In this document: positions 40,919 to 50,456 of the stretch, piece by piece
How positions within the stretch are numbered: position 1 is the first letter of the stretch
Layout: each line of letters opens with the position of its first letter
Assembly (NCBI RefSeq): GCF_003477885.1
Contig: NZ_QUEE01000001.1
Coordinates: 462,992-526,991, forward strand
DNA length: 64,000 bases
Direction of reading: 5' to 3'
Source: Lachnotalea sp. AF33-28
GTDB taxonomy: Bacteria; Bacillota; Clostridia; Lachnospirales; Lachnospiraceae
Position numbers and translations under genes: made by a program
The notes under the pieces: model-generated
Told to the model about the DNA's origin: nothing
The model's input: the letters and a program-made list of their open reading frames with translations, nothing else
Database searches by the model: none

Positions 40919-42007
40919 TTATCGTTTACCTCCTGCATTCCCTCGCTTCTCATTTTGCGGTTCATACGCACGATCAAAAACTGCATTTACATGATCTTTC
41001 AGCTTATCCATGCTTTCAATCCATAGATCAACCACTTTATCTTCAAACATTAGCTCTTCCGTCCCTTCCAGTCCGCCCACCGATTCCTGATATGAGATAA
41101 ACTCCCGCACAGCATCCACCAGTGTATAATCCCATGTAAAATCCGGAAATTGTGCCCGGAATTTATCTACAGAAAAATACAAATTAAACCTGGCAAGCTC
41201 CCCAAGAATACTGTCCTTTACCTCCTGACGGCACAGGGAAAACATGAAGTCCGTCGGGATATGGACAATATTTACAGGTTTTCCCAAAGCATCAGCAAAA
41301 GCGCGGATATATTCATCATAGGTAACGGCCACGTGATTAGCACAGTTATATGCCTGTCCAATGGTATCATCGTCTTCACATATTCTCGCGATCATCCTGC
41401 CTGTGTTATAAGCGGCTCCCGCATCGATTAGAGTGGTGCCATCGCCGGGCGAATACACCGGCCTTCCCTGCCGGATTCTGGTAACAAGATAAGCCCCACG
41501 GTTTCTGTCAAAAGAGGTCAAGGCGAAAGTTTTTCCCAGAGAGTAACCGGGACGCACAATTGTAAGGGCCGGTTTCCCGTCACGGAATGCTTTCTGATAA
41601 AGTTCTTCAATTCTCTTTTTATCGGCAGCATATTTTCCGTTAGGTTCATTCCAGGGATCGTCTTCACGCATCGGGAGATTCGTCAGCGGATAGCCGTAGA
41701 CATCGGCCGTACTTACAAACACTAGTCTATCAAACGAATTGTTCTGCGCCGCCCTGATAACGGTTTCTGCCTGTTCAGTTTCAAAGCAGGTACAGTCAAT
41801 CACAGTATCTGGCTTAAAGTCCACTAGTGCATGATCTAGCACCTCCAGCTGATTTCTGTCCCCATAGTATACTCGGATTTTTCCCTCAAGACCCAGAAGT
41901 CCTCCCTGTGTCCGTTTTATCACCGCCACCGGCGTATCTTTTTCCAGAAAATAAGAAATAGTGGATTCAGAAATATTACCCGGGCCTCCCAAAAACATTA
42001 CTCTCAT
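40919..42007 (-). CDS. NAD-dependent sugar epimerase/dehydratase-like (extended SDR)
   Basis: 362 aa. The N-terminus MRVMFLGGPGNISESTISYF carries a modified Rossmann glycine motif (GGPGNIS). The active-site pair is in YAADKKRIEE (Tyr and Lys as YxxxK), and the FVSTADVYG serine/threonine strand is present. It likely modifies a nucleotide sugar or free sugar, but the glycine motif departs from GxxGxxG and the substrate is unknown. It ends 2 bp from the aminotransferase start. Confidence 0.8.
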   Translation of the reverse strand: MRVMFLGGPGNISESTISYFLEKDTPVAVIKRTQGGLLGLEGKIRVYYGDRNQLEVLDHALVDFKPDTVIDCTCFETEQAETVIRAAQNNSFDRLVFVSTADVYGYPLTNLPMREDDPWNEPNGKYAADKKRIEELYQKAFRDGKPALTIVRPGYSLGKTFALTSFDRNRGAYLVTRIRQGRPVYSPGDGTTLIDAGAAYNTGRMIARICEDDDTIGQAYNCANHVAVTYDEYIRAFADALGKPVNIVHIPTDFMFSLCRQEVKDSILGELARFNLYFSVDKFRAQFPDFTWDYTLVDAVREFISYQESVGGLEGTEELMFEDKVVDLWIESMDKLKDHVNAVFDRAYEPQNEKRGNAGGKR

Positions 42008-42022
42008 ACAGATTTTCCTTCC

Positions 42023-43240
42023 TTACCGATCCTCAAATATTGCATGGAGGATCCAATCATCAGAGCCGCCCGCATTATGGCCCGGAATATGCAATATATC
42101 CCCTGTCTTTCCCGTAAGCCTGAAGCTGCGTCCTCTCACCGGATCGATCCATTCTCCGGCATAGCAGCCATCCCTGCGGATTGTAAAAAAACGGCGATCT
42201 GACACATATGCTACAATTTCCATTCCACCTCTGACGGATGCAGCCGGTATATAGCTGTCTGAGGCATTCGGCATCAATGCCCGTACGGTGTGAAATAATG
42301 TGCCTTCTGCATCGGGAATCAGCCTGTACCAAGGGATATGTTCAAACACCTCTCGCAGCACAGTCATATGATGTGCCGCAGCCGTATAGAGCGCATCCTT
42401 CCAGAACATATTGGCCATCCAGATGTCCTTATTCCCATAGGTTTGCCCCGCTCCGCCCAATATGACTGACGTGTAGGCATACCTTCTTATCTCCGTGGAT
42501 GAAATTCCGTCATTTCCATCATAATGAGTTTCGCCCAGAACTGCGGGCTTGTGGGGATATTTCTTCTTTGCATCCAGCATCTGTTCAATGCAGCGTCCAT
42601 AATCATATGTATAATTCATGCAGAAATCATACCAGCTCTTCTCTCCAAACATCGGATAGCTGGGTCCGATTCCGGCATGAAACGTATTCAGGACATGTTT
42701 TGCATACTTTTTATAAATCGGCACACATCTATTCACTTCATCATGCAGTGGAACTGCATCGTCATCTCCTCCATGGATAAATGCAATAACATTTGAAAAT
42801 TTCCCATATCTTTGCGCGATCTGTCGGGCATATCGGTCAAGCGGCTCACCACGGTATAACCTGTGCCAGTCATCCTCCCACGTGCTAAGCCACATGGGAG
42901 CTACAGCAACTGCCAGTCCTAGACTTCCCGCATAGGCAATCACACGGTCCACATTAAAAAAATATTCTTCATTCAGCGAATCTATCATCCCCGGCGCGGT
43001 AAACGGATTTTCTCCATAAACATTGGTCTGATAGACATGATGCGGAAGCAGATGTACCTGAATCACCGTAAAGCCCTTTTCGGCACGATCCCTAAGATAG
43101 AAGCAGGCTTCTTCATAGGACATCATCCAGAATAGTCTCCAGCAGGTATCCGCATGCCAGAGAAACGGCTTACCATCCTGATCTTCAAAAAATACGCCAT
43201 TCTCACTGATTCTGATCGGAAATCTGATCTCCTCCGCCAT
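42023..43240 (-). CDS. DUF4038/apiosidase-like (GH140-type) glycoside hydrolase
   Basis: 405-aa TIM-barrel protein of the DUF4038 group. The N-terminus ENGVFFEDQDGKPFLWHADTCW, cited by region, VIQVHLLPHH and SNVIAFIHGGDD match the family; candidate catalytic acids are in HGGDDD and LGETHYDG. A C-terminal beta domain (about 320-405) ends in FRLTGKTGDILHIPG. No signal peptide, so it acts inside the cell. Its start overlaps the GH20 gene by 38 bp but has AGGAGGAAGG, so the overlap looks real. Confidence 0.78.
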   Translation of the reverse strand: MAEEIRFPIRISENGVFFEDQDGKPFLWHADTCWRLFWMMSYEEACFYLRDRAEKGFTVIQVHLLPHHVYQTNVYGENPFTAPGMIDSLNEEYFFNVDRVIAYAGSLGLAVAVAPMWLSTWEDDWHRLYRGEPLDRYARQIAQRYGKFSNVIAFIHGGDDDAVPLHDEVNRCVPIYKKYAKHVLNTFHAGIGPSYPMFGEKSWYDFCMNYTYDYGRCIEQMLDAKKKYPHKPAVLGETHYDGNDGISSTEIRRYAYTSVILGGAGQTYGNKDIWMANMFWKDALYTAAAHHMTVLREVFEHIPWYRLIPDAEGTLFHTVRALMPNASDSYIPAASVRGGMEIVAYVSDRRFFTIRRDGCYAGEWIDPVRGRSFRLTGKTGDILHIPGHNAGGSDDWILHAIFEDR

Positions 43241-45203
43241 TTCCTTCCTCCTGTTTATATTTCATAATGTGAATCTGCTTTATAAAAACGGTCCAGCTTT
43301 TCCCTTCTTTCTGCTCCGCTTCAATTCGCAGCAGTTCTTTCTCCGGACAGGGATTTTTAAAAAGATGTTTGTAGAATGTCTCTTCCCCCACCCGCACAGG
43401 ATAAGTGCCATAGGTCGTCTCTATCAAATGATCATCCACCTTATACATTGCCTGGCTCTCATCCCATGTACGCTCCCAGGAAGCATACCGATACCCGATA
43501 TTCTCTCCGTATTTGATCGGAACAGCGGCCGTAGTTCCGTCAGCGTATATAAAACGGACAGCCCCAATCTCATAAACAGCATCCTCCGGAAATACTCCGT
43601 CCACAAACCATTTGAAATCGGGATGGTAATCTGTATTATAGAGAAGCTCTACGTACGGCGGATGCTGGAATTTGCCGCAAACACTGCACTTTTTCAATTC
43701 CGGATTTTTTAAATAATACAGATTTTCCATTACATCTTTTCTGATTTTTTCGAAGTCTGCTTCATTATAATCCGGATTCCAAAACATTTCATATGCATAG
43801 GCAATGTTAAAAAAAATTCCGTTTCGCTGCAGAATTTTCTCATTTAATGTACTCCAGTTGGAGATAACCGCTCCGCAGCTTCCCTTTTCCATATGTGCAT
43901 GCCAGTTTGGAAACAGATAACTGTCGAAGTTTCCGTAACGGATGGAGAAGCCTTCGCTCAGAAGCTCATCCTCCAAAGTCTCTGAAAGTCCCCAGTTCCA
44001 ATGCAGGACCCCAATATCCTTATTTATTTTATGAACCGCCTGAAAAGTTGCAGGCATAATACCTATAAACTTTCCGTCCTTTATATGAAACGCCGGAGAA
44101 TACATTTTAATCTCCGCTCCTCCGAACGATCCTGCACCGGGAACCACTGCATTTTTTAAGAGTTTATCCCCCCAGATCACGGTTCTGATATTTCTATCCC
44201 GCAAATAATCCGCAATTTTATTAACATCATCTGCAAAAATATCCGCCCCCGACCTGGTACGGCATTTCTCGCAGATTCCTATCGTGTAATATTCGTCATG
44301 CCCAATGTTCATCACGGAAGGATTAAATACGCTTATCACCTCGTCGATAACGTCAAACAGTATCTGATAGGACTTCGGATTGGAGGGACAGTAAGTATCC
44401 GGATAGGGATCCTCCTGACGTTCTGCAATTTCGGGATTTCCCATCATCAGATAATCGCAATGCCCCAGAGATGGGACTTCAGGAATCACTTCCATCTCCC
44501 TTTCCCTGCAGTAACAGACTAAATCCTTAAGCGCTTCCTGTCTTAGGAATCCCCCGTCGCCGTTTTCCATATGTATCGCATTTTTATACCAGGGAAACGT
44601 CTCGTCCTGTATGACGGTGGTTTTTCCTGAATATTCAGCCATTTCTCTGCAATAGTCGACCCAGCCGGCATTGATTTCAGGGTGTTTACAGTACTCCATC
44701 GCTCCCCCAACTTCAATCATTATGGTGTTAAATTTGTAATAAACGAGCATGTCAATAAACTTCTTAAAAAACGGGATATTTTTTTCGGACGGGATAAACA
44801 CTTTCATCCCCCGCTCAGCACAGGCAGGCGCACTGTAAAAGCACAGATTTTTAATATATCCTCCCTCTGATAAATGTAAAAGTGAGACAGCTCCATAGAG
44901 CAGGCCCCTGTCGGTGGATGCATAAACGGTTATCTCCTCACCTCTGGCAAGTACCAGATGACTTTCCTTTCCTCTGGGATACGGAACAGAAAACTGTTCC
45001 GTAATCCCCTTTAATGTCTTTTCAGAAGTATCCTTTGAAAAGCGAATTTTTTTATAATGAGTGTATTCGCCCTCTGCCCGCAGGCCAAAGGTTGCAAATA
45101 ATTCCAATATTGCCAGAGATGCACCTGTAATTTCGGTTTTATCTGTTATATACAGTCCCTCTCCCAGCACGATTTTTTTCTTTTTAAAATCAGAACCGCT
45201 CAT
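43203..45203 (-). CDS. GH20-type beta-N-acetylhexosaminidase-like
   Basis: 666 aa. An N-terminal GH20b-like alpha/beta domain (about 10-125) precedes a GH20 catalytic barrel with the Asp-Glu pair D303-E304 in MNIGHDEYYTIG. The nucleophile side uses the substrate's acetamido group in this family, so the substrate should carry N-acetylhexosamine. C-terminal beta-rich region of about 150 residues. No signal peptide, so it is intracellular, acting on an imported oligosaccharide. Confidence 0.82.
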   Translation of the reverse strand: MSGSDFKKKKIVLGEGLYITDKTEITGASLAILELFATFGLRAEGEYTHYKKIRFSKDTSEKTLKGITEQFSVPYPRGKESHLVLARGEEITVYASTDRGLLYGAVSLLHLSEGGYIKNLCFYSAPACAERGMKVFIPSEKNIPFFKKFIDMLVYYKFNTIMIEVGGAMEYCKHPEINAGWVDYCREMAEYSGKTTVIQDETFPWYKNAIHMENGDGGFLRQEALKDLVCYCREREMEVIPEVPSLGHCDYLMMGNPEIAERQEDPYPDTYCPSNPKSYQILFDVIDEVISVFNPSVMNIGHDEYYTIGICEKCRTRSGADIFADDVNKIADYLRDRNIRTVIWGDKLLKNAVVPGAGSFGGAEIKMYSPAFHIKDGKFIGIMPATFQAVHKINKDIGVLHWNWGLSETLEDELLSEGFSIRYGNFDSYLFPNWHAHMEKGSCGAVISNWSTLNEKILQRNGIFFNIAYAYEMFWNPDYNEADFEKIRKDVMENLYYLKNPELKKCSVCGKFQHPPYVELLYNTDYHPDFKWFVDGVFPEDAVYEIGAVRFIYADGTTAAVPIKYGENIGYRYASWERTWDESQAMYKVDDHLIETTYGTYPVRVGEETFYKHLFKNPCPEKELLRIEAEQKEGKSWTVFIKQIHIMKYKQEEGNGGGDQISDQNQ

Positions 45204-45235
45204 ATTATCCTCCAGGTGTCCCTGTTTATTCGATT

Positions 45236-46819
45236 TTATTGGGCAGCGTCAAATCTTTCCTGCGCCTGTCTTTCCATTTCCGCGTTTACCGCATCAATGC
45301 CGGCATCCTTAAGCTTCTGCTGAAATTCCGCCAGCATGGCCTTCGGATCATCCGTAAATCCCAGATACAAAACAGGCAAATATTCCATGAGGACATTGGA
45401 GGTGTTTGCCACCTCTGTCGCCACATTATCGGTCAGAAATGCCATACCGTCGAGGGGATGGTGCGCCGCCTGATCATAAAAATAGCTAAGCATCGTTTCC
45501 GTATAACCCTCAAAGGACTCAGTGGGAATACTGGGTGTGTTAGAGAAACACCAGAAGGAATATCCGCCATAGGCATCCGGATTTATCGCTTCAACCTGAC
45601 GGAACTCACGTCCCTCATATTCTTGTGTTCCAACTACCTTATTATGGACGTCCGGAATACCACTATTGATCAAAAAATTCAGTTCCGGATCGTAACCTAA
45701 CAGATCCGCCGCCATCATAGCACGGTCAATATTTCTGCTCCTCGCATTAAATGCCACCCCCTGGGAATAACCGGTTGATCCCAGCCTTTTTCCTTCCAGC
45801 AGATTTACATACTCCACATTCCAGTCGGGATGGTTCACCTTTGCGGCCTGCCATGCAGCGTTTGCCTCCGTGATATTACAGATCTTCACAACACTCTTGC
45901 CTGCCTCAAATCGTTCTGCATTCGCAGTCGTCAGATCGCTCTTGGATAAAAATCCCTTTTGATTCCATCTCATCATTCTTTCCAAATGTTCTTCAAATCC
46001 AGGCAGCTCATAAAACGGCGTCAGCTCCAGCTTAGCAGGATCGGTAAAATCATACGTATATACGCCGGTATGCTCCCCCGCCAGGTACCAGCGCTCGTCT
46101 GGATACATTACGATTGCACGCATATACATTTCCGCATTATCGCTGGAAATATCCAGAGGAATAATGCCGGGTTCATTTTCAAGAACCTTATCCATATATT
46201 CTTCCAGCTGATCCACCGTCGTTATTTTATCCATACCATATTTCTCTCTTAGATCACCGCGGATCATAAAACCATAATGGTTTGAAAAATAGTTATTCTG
46301 TGGAATAATATAACACTGTCCCCTGACAGATGAACTGCTCCAGGCGGACTCCGGAAGATTTGCAACGCTAAGCGGGCAGTTTTTTTCAATCATCTCCATC
46401 GTCAGCGGATAGAAGCCGCCTTTGGATGCGGTTTCAGAATACATCGCCCAATCCGCAGTATAAATCATGTCAAATTCCTCTCCCGATGTAAAGAGAAGCG
46501 GATAGCGCTGGTCCCAGTCTCCCCAGGATAAATACACAGGTTCGATAGTCGCATTGATCTTTTCCTTTAGAATCCGGTTGATTTCCGCAAATACCTTCTC
46601 ATTATCCGCCGCAGGTTCACCGATAAAATAGAACTTCAAAGTTACAGGTTCCAGCTGCGCCGCGCCGCCGCCCTCCGTCTGTGACTCCTGCGTTCCTCCA
46701 GCTGCATCCTCTGAAGCCACACTATTCCCGTTTCCGGATGTCTCCGAACCAGGCTTCCCGCTGCAGCCCACCAACACCATTGCCAATACAAGCAGTACCC
46801 CAAACAATCGTTTCTTCAA
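45236..46819 (-). CDS. Sugar ABC transporter substrate-binding lipoprotein (LplA-like)
   Basis: 527 aa. The lipoprotein signal ends at LVGC with the lipidated cysteine at residue 19, followed by a Ser/Gly/Asn-rich linker. The family 1 fold is of the LplA/YtcQ kind: TLKFYFIGEPAADNEKVF near residue 60, FNARSRNIDRAMMAADLLG near 355 and the end KDAGIDAVNAEMERQAQERF. It binds an oligosaccharide for the two adjacent permeases. A decayed paralogue is at 52321-53235. Confidence 0.9.
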   Translation of the reverse strand: MKKRLFGVLLVLAMVLVGCSGKPGSETSGNGNSVASEDAAGGTQESQTEGGGAAQLEPVTLKFYFIGEPAADNEKVFAEINRILKEKINATIEPVYLSWGDWDQRYPLLFTSGEEFDMIYTADWAMYSETASKGGFYPLTMEMIEKNCPLSVANLPESAWSSSSVRGQCYIIPQNNYFSNHYGFMIRGDLREKYGMDKITTVDQLEEYMDKVLENEPGIIPLDISSDNAEMYMRAIVMYPDERWYLAGEHTGVYTYDFTDPAKLELTPFYELPGFEEHLERMMRWNQKGFLSKSDLTTANAERFEAGKSVVKICNITEANAAWQAAKVNHPDWNVEYVNLLEGKRLGSTGYSQGVAFNARSRNIDRAMMAADLLGYDPELNFLINSGIPDVHNKVVGTQEYEGREFRQVEAINPDAYGGYSFWCFSNTPSIPTESFEGYTETMLSYFYDQAAHHPLDGMAFLTDNVATEVANTSNVLMEYLPVLYLGFTDDPKAMLAEFQQKLKDAGIDAVNAEMERQAQERFDAAQ

Positions 46820-46845
46820 TTTCTTATACCTCCTATTAAATTTGT

Positions 46846-47739
46846 TTAGCCTTTTACGGCTCCGACCATAATACCGCTTACAAAATATTTCTGCACAAAC
46901 GGATACAGCAACAGGATCGGGCCGATAGTGACCAGAGTCATCGCCATCTTAAATGATTCTTCCGGCGGCGTTACCGCTGTCATCTGCGGAACCTTCGATA
47001 CCAACTCCCGCAGCATCGTAATCTGTGACAGCATTTTATACAGATAATACTGGAGCGGAATAAGACTTTTCTGGTCCACATAAAGCATGGCGTTAAACCA
47101 GTCGTTCCAGTATTCCAGAGCCATAAACAAACCGACTGTCGCCAGAATCGGTTTGGAAAGCGGTATTACGATCTTCCTGAAAATCTGAAATTCTCCGGCT
47201 CCATCTATCTCTGCCGATTCGATCAGTGAGTTCGGAAGGGAGGAGCTGATTGTGCTGCGGATGATAATAATATAAAACACGTTGATCAGAAGCGGCAGAA
47301 TCAGGGCCAGCAGATTATTTTTCATATCCAGATACCTAATCATCAGTATATACTTGGGAACAATTCCCCCTTCAAAAATAGTTGTAAAATAGAAAAAGAA
47401 GGCAAATGCGTTCCGATGCGGAAAGCACTTTCTCTGAAGCACATAGGCAGCCATAGCGGTAATGAACAGGCCGACAGCAGTGCCAAGCACAGTGATTGTG
47501 ACTGTAACTCCGTATGCATTTAAAATATCTCCCGGCATCGCAAGGAGTGTCCGGAATGCAGACAGCGAAAATTCCCGGGGAAACAGCGAATAGCCATGTT
47601 CCAATATAGATCGCTCCGACGACAGCGCTCCAGAAAGCACAAACAAAAACGGTAACAGGCAGCATACAGTGAATGCCATCAGGAAAGTATAGGCAATTAT
47701 ATTGAATAGGATTTTATCTTTGCTAAGTCTATAATGCAT
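46846..47739 (-). CDS. Sugar ABC permease (LplC-like)
   Basis: 297 aa, six membrane helices, MalG type. The EAA loop reads IESAEIDGAGEFQIFRKIVIPLSKP, cited by region, near residue 190. The FPREFSLSAFRTLL segment after helix 1 is typical of LplC/YtcP. It pairs with the LplB-like permease. No ATPase is encoded here; such systems usually share an MsmX-type ATPase elsewhere. Confidence 0.92.
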   Translation of the reverse strand: MHYRLSKDKILFNIIAYTFLMAFTVCCLLPFLFVLSGALSSERSILEHGYSLFPREFSLSAFRTLLAMPGDILNAYGVTVTITVLGTAVGLFITAMAAYVLQRKCFPHRNAFAFFFYFTTIFEGGIVPKYILMIRYLDMKNNLLALILPLLINVFYIIIIRSTISSSLPNSLIESAEIDGAGEFQIFRKIVIPLSKPILATVGLFMALEYWNDWFNAMLYVDQKSLIPLQYYLYKMLSQITMLRELVSKVPQMTAVTPPEESFKMAMTLVTIGPILLLYPFVQKYFVSGIMVGAVKG

Positions 47740-47748
47740 GGCAGCCTC

Positions 47749-48654
47749 CTAAAAAAGTGCATAATCACGCTGGGTACGTCTTACAACTGCGTTGACCGAT
47801 ATAAGAATCACAAAATTGATAACCGACTGCATCAACCCCGCTGCTGAGGACATCCCCACATCCTGAAGCTGCAGCAACGAGCGAACGACAAAGGTATCAA
47901 TGACATCGGTAGTCTCGTATAACAGAGGGTTGTTTCCCGTCACCTGATAAAACATCTGAAAATCTCCCTTGAATATTCTCCCGACATCCAGAAGAATCAG
48001 CGTAACAATCTGCGGTACAATCAGGGGGAGCGTAATAGAAAATATCTGCCTGAATTTTCCTGCCCCTTCAATGGAGGCTGCTTCATATATCTCCTTATCA
48101 ATTCCCGTGATCGCCGCCAGGTAAATAACAGAACCGTAACCCACCCATTTCCACGCATTTACAAAGACCAGCACGTATTTCCAGGCCCCCACATTGGAAT
48201 ACATATCCACAGGATTCTTTCCTGCTGCACTTAGAAAGGAATTCAGCGTACCGTATTCATAATTAAAGAGATTATAGATAAATCCCCCGACAATTACCCA
48301 TGAAATAAAATATGGCAGAAAAATCGCCGACTGTGAAAACTTGCGAAAGTGTTTTGACGCAATCTCTGTCAGGAATACTGCTGTGATAATCTGCAGGGAT
48401 TGATTCACTGCTATAAATACCGTATTGTATGCCAGCGTATTCCAGGCTACTCTGAATATTTTTCCTCCGCTGAATAAAAACTTAAAATTTTTAAGACCAT
48501 TCCATGGGCTCAGAAAAATACCGTCTATATAGTTGTAGTTTTTAAATGCAAGTACAATTCCGGTCATCGGTATGTACGCAAATATGATAAAATACAGAAC
48601 CGCAGGCAATATCATTAACAAAAGAACTTGATTCCGTTTCGTGTTTCTCCTCAT
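47749..48654 (-). CDS. Sugar ABC permease (LplB-like)
   Basis: 301 aa, six membrane helices, MalF type. The N-terminus has VLLLMILPAVLYFIIFAYIP, the EAA loop reads IYEAASIEGAGKFRQIFSI, and the end RRTQRDYALF is typical of LplB/YtcN. First gene of the minus-strand glycan operon; it diverges from yesN with a 226-bp intergenic region. Confidence 0.92.
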   Translation of the reverse strand: MRRNTKRNQVLLLMILPAVLYFIIFAYIPMTGIVLAFKNYNYIDGIFLSPWNGLKNFKFLFSGGKIFRVAWNTLAYNTVFIAVNQSLQIITAVFLTEIASKHFRKFSQSAIFLPYFISWVIVGGFIYNLFNYEYGTLNSFLSAAGKNPVDMYSNVGAWKYVLVFVNAWKWVGYGSVIYLAAITGIDKEIYEAASIEGAGKFRQIFSITLPLIVPQIVTLILLDVGRIFKGDFQMFYQVTGNNPLLYETTDVIDTFVVRSLLQLQDVGMSSAAGLMQSVINFVILISVNAVVRRTQRDYALF

Positions 48655-48679
48655 AGTATCCTCCTTCCGCTGTGATTTA

Positions 48680-48709
48680 ATTTTACAGTGTTTTCTTCTC
48701 TGATTTCAA
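48680..48709 (-). promoter_or_regulatory. Promoter of the glycan operon
   Basis: Minus-strand -35 TTGAAA (48704-48709), 18-bp spacer, -10 TAAAAT (48680-48685). Confidence 0.6.
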
Positions 48710-48779
48710 CTGTAATATTCTAATAAACAGGTGATTTTCTCTTTATTTTGATCATATTGTCCAATTTTTACCATATATA

Positions 48780-48809
48780 TTTGATATTTATATCAAATTA
48801 GTTTATAAT
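48780..48809 (+). promoter_or_regulatory. yesN promoter with overlapping palindrome
   Basis: -35 TTGATA (48781-48786), 17-bp spacer, -10 TATAAT (48804-48809). The -35 lies inside a perfect palindrome, TTTGATAT-TT-ATATCAAA (48780-48797), a plausible operator. Confidence 0.65.
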
Positions 48810-48880
48810 CATAAGTGTTTTTCAGTTATAAGGATTAAGTTTGCACAAAGGCGTCAAGCCGCCGGAAAGGTATGAAAATC

Positions 48881-50422
48881 ATGACAGACAGGAACATTCG
48901 TATGCTGATTGCAGAAGATGAGCCGCACACAAGGGATGTTCTGACGCATTATATCCCCTGGGATCAGATTGGCATCTGTGAGATTTATGAAGCAGCTGAT
49001 GGGCGAGCTGCCCTGGAAATGGCCCAGACGTTAAAACCGGACATCATTCTCAGCGATATCCGCATGCCCAAAATGAGTGGTATCGAATTGGCGCATCAGC
49101 TCAGGAAAGAAAACCAAGATTGTAGATTTATTTTTCTAAGTGCCTATACTGATCAGGAATATCTAAAATCCGCCATTCAGATTCGGGCTGTCAGCTATGT
49201 AGAGAAACCGATTAATTCCTCCGAGCTTTGCCGCGCTGCCGAAACTGCGGTGGCGGAGGTTTTGTCACAGAGGGAATATCGCTCTCAGATCTGTTTCCAC
49301 CTTCAGAATAAACTTTGCCTGGCATACGCATCCGGAAATATCGGCACGTTGGAAACAGAGGCTGCCGCTGCTAATGTCGCACTGCTTTGCGGGCCCTTTT
49401 TGTCGGCTTCCGTACGTTTATATCCCAGCGAGGCGCTTCCCTGGCCTGAATACGAAGAAGAGATTCTTCTGAATTATCTGAAAAAGCACATGGGCGAGCG
49501 CTGTTTGTTTGCCCTGAAAGATCCGGCGCATCTGGTAATACATCAGGAAACGAATGAATCTGCAGAAACTGCCGCAGATAACCTTTCCGCCCTCCTTATG
49601 CAGATACAGGAGGAAATCCCCCGGATTTTCCCACAGATACACCACGTCCTGTCAGGCATCGGTTCTCCCACTCCCGACACCGCCCATCTTTATTGCTCCT
49701 ATTCGCAGGCAGTACAGGCCCGTCAAAGAAGTTTTATATCTTCCAGGCCTGAAATTTACAGTCGAAAGGGCACCGGGAGTTACTCTTTCTGCGATGCCTG
49801 CGCTGAAAATGCCGTGTCAGCCATACGTCAGGGAACTTACAGTGATATACAAAACGCGCTATTCTGCCTTCGGCACAGAATAAGACAATACAGCGACACC
49901 TCCTGCGAATTGGTAAAACAGTACTACATCAAACTACTGCTTTTTATCATGCGCCGCTCTGAAGACCGGCATGGTACTGCATTTTCGGAATTGTCAGCAT
50001 CCTTTGTGGAGGCGCTGGGACAAGCCTGCTGCCTGGACGATCTGACAGAAATCCTGCTGGAGGCAACAGACTGCTTCTTTCGCAGATATCCATCCTCTGA
50101 AAATACACGTATCGTCGATAAAGCAATAGATTATATTCTGCGAAACTATAGTGACGAGAAACTGAATATTCCTTTCTTGGCTTCACAGCTCTATCTCTCT
50201 TCCGGTTATCTATCTCTTTTATTTAAAAAAGAGACTTCTAAGACAATTAATCAGTTCATAACGGAAGTGAGGATCAGCCATGCCCGTGACTATCTGAAAG
50301 ACCATACGCTATCCCTCAATCGCATTGCACTCCTGACCGGGTATCACGATGCGAACTATTTTTCAAAGGTTTTCAAAAGAGAAACCGGATGTACCCCAAA
50401 GTCTTTCCGCGAAGGGCTGTAG
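48881..50422 (+). CDS. YesN-type response regulator with AraC DNA-binding domain
   Basis: 513 aa from the ATG at 48881 (MTDRNIRMLIAEDEPHTRD). The ATG three codons earlier sits too close to the GGAAAGG site. The receiver domain (about 6-122) has phospho-acceptor D59 in ILSDIRMPKMSG and the lysine in YVEKPINS. The C-terminal AraC domain (about 410-510) reads SSGYLSLLFKKETSKTINQF and ends FKRETGCTPKSFREG. It should activate the divergent transporter genes when phosphorylated by the downstream kinase. Confidence 0.93.
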   Translation: MTDRNIRMLIAEDEPHTRDVLTHYIPWDQIGICEIYEAADGRAALEMAQTLKPDIILSDIRMPKMSGIELAHQLRKENQDCRFIFLSAYTDQEYLKSAIQIRAVSYVEKPINSSELCRAAETAVAEVLSQREYRSQICFHLQNKLCLAYASGNIGTLETEAAAANVALLCGPFLSASVRLYPSEALPWPEYEEEILLNYLKKHMGERCLFALKDPAHLVIHQETNESAETAADNLSALLMQIQEEIPRIFPQIHHVLSGIGSPTPDTAHLYCSYSQAVQARQRSFISSRPEIYSRKGTGSYSFCDACAENAVSAIRQGTYSDIQNALFCLRHRIRQYSDTSCELVKQYYIKLLLFIMRRSEDRHGTAFSELSASFVEALGQACCLDDLTEILLEATDCFFRRYPSSENTRIVDKAIDYILRNYSDEKLNIPFLASQLYLSSGYLSLLFKKETSKTINQFITEVRISHARDYLKDHTLSLNRIALLTGYHDANYFSKVFKRETGCTPKSFREGL

Positions 50423-50456
50423 CCGTCCGCTTATATAAAAAGAGAGGTTTCCCGTT

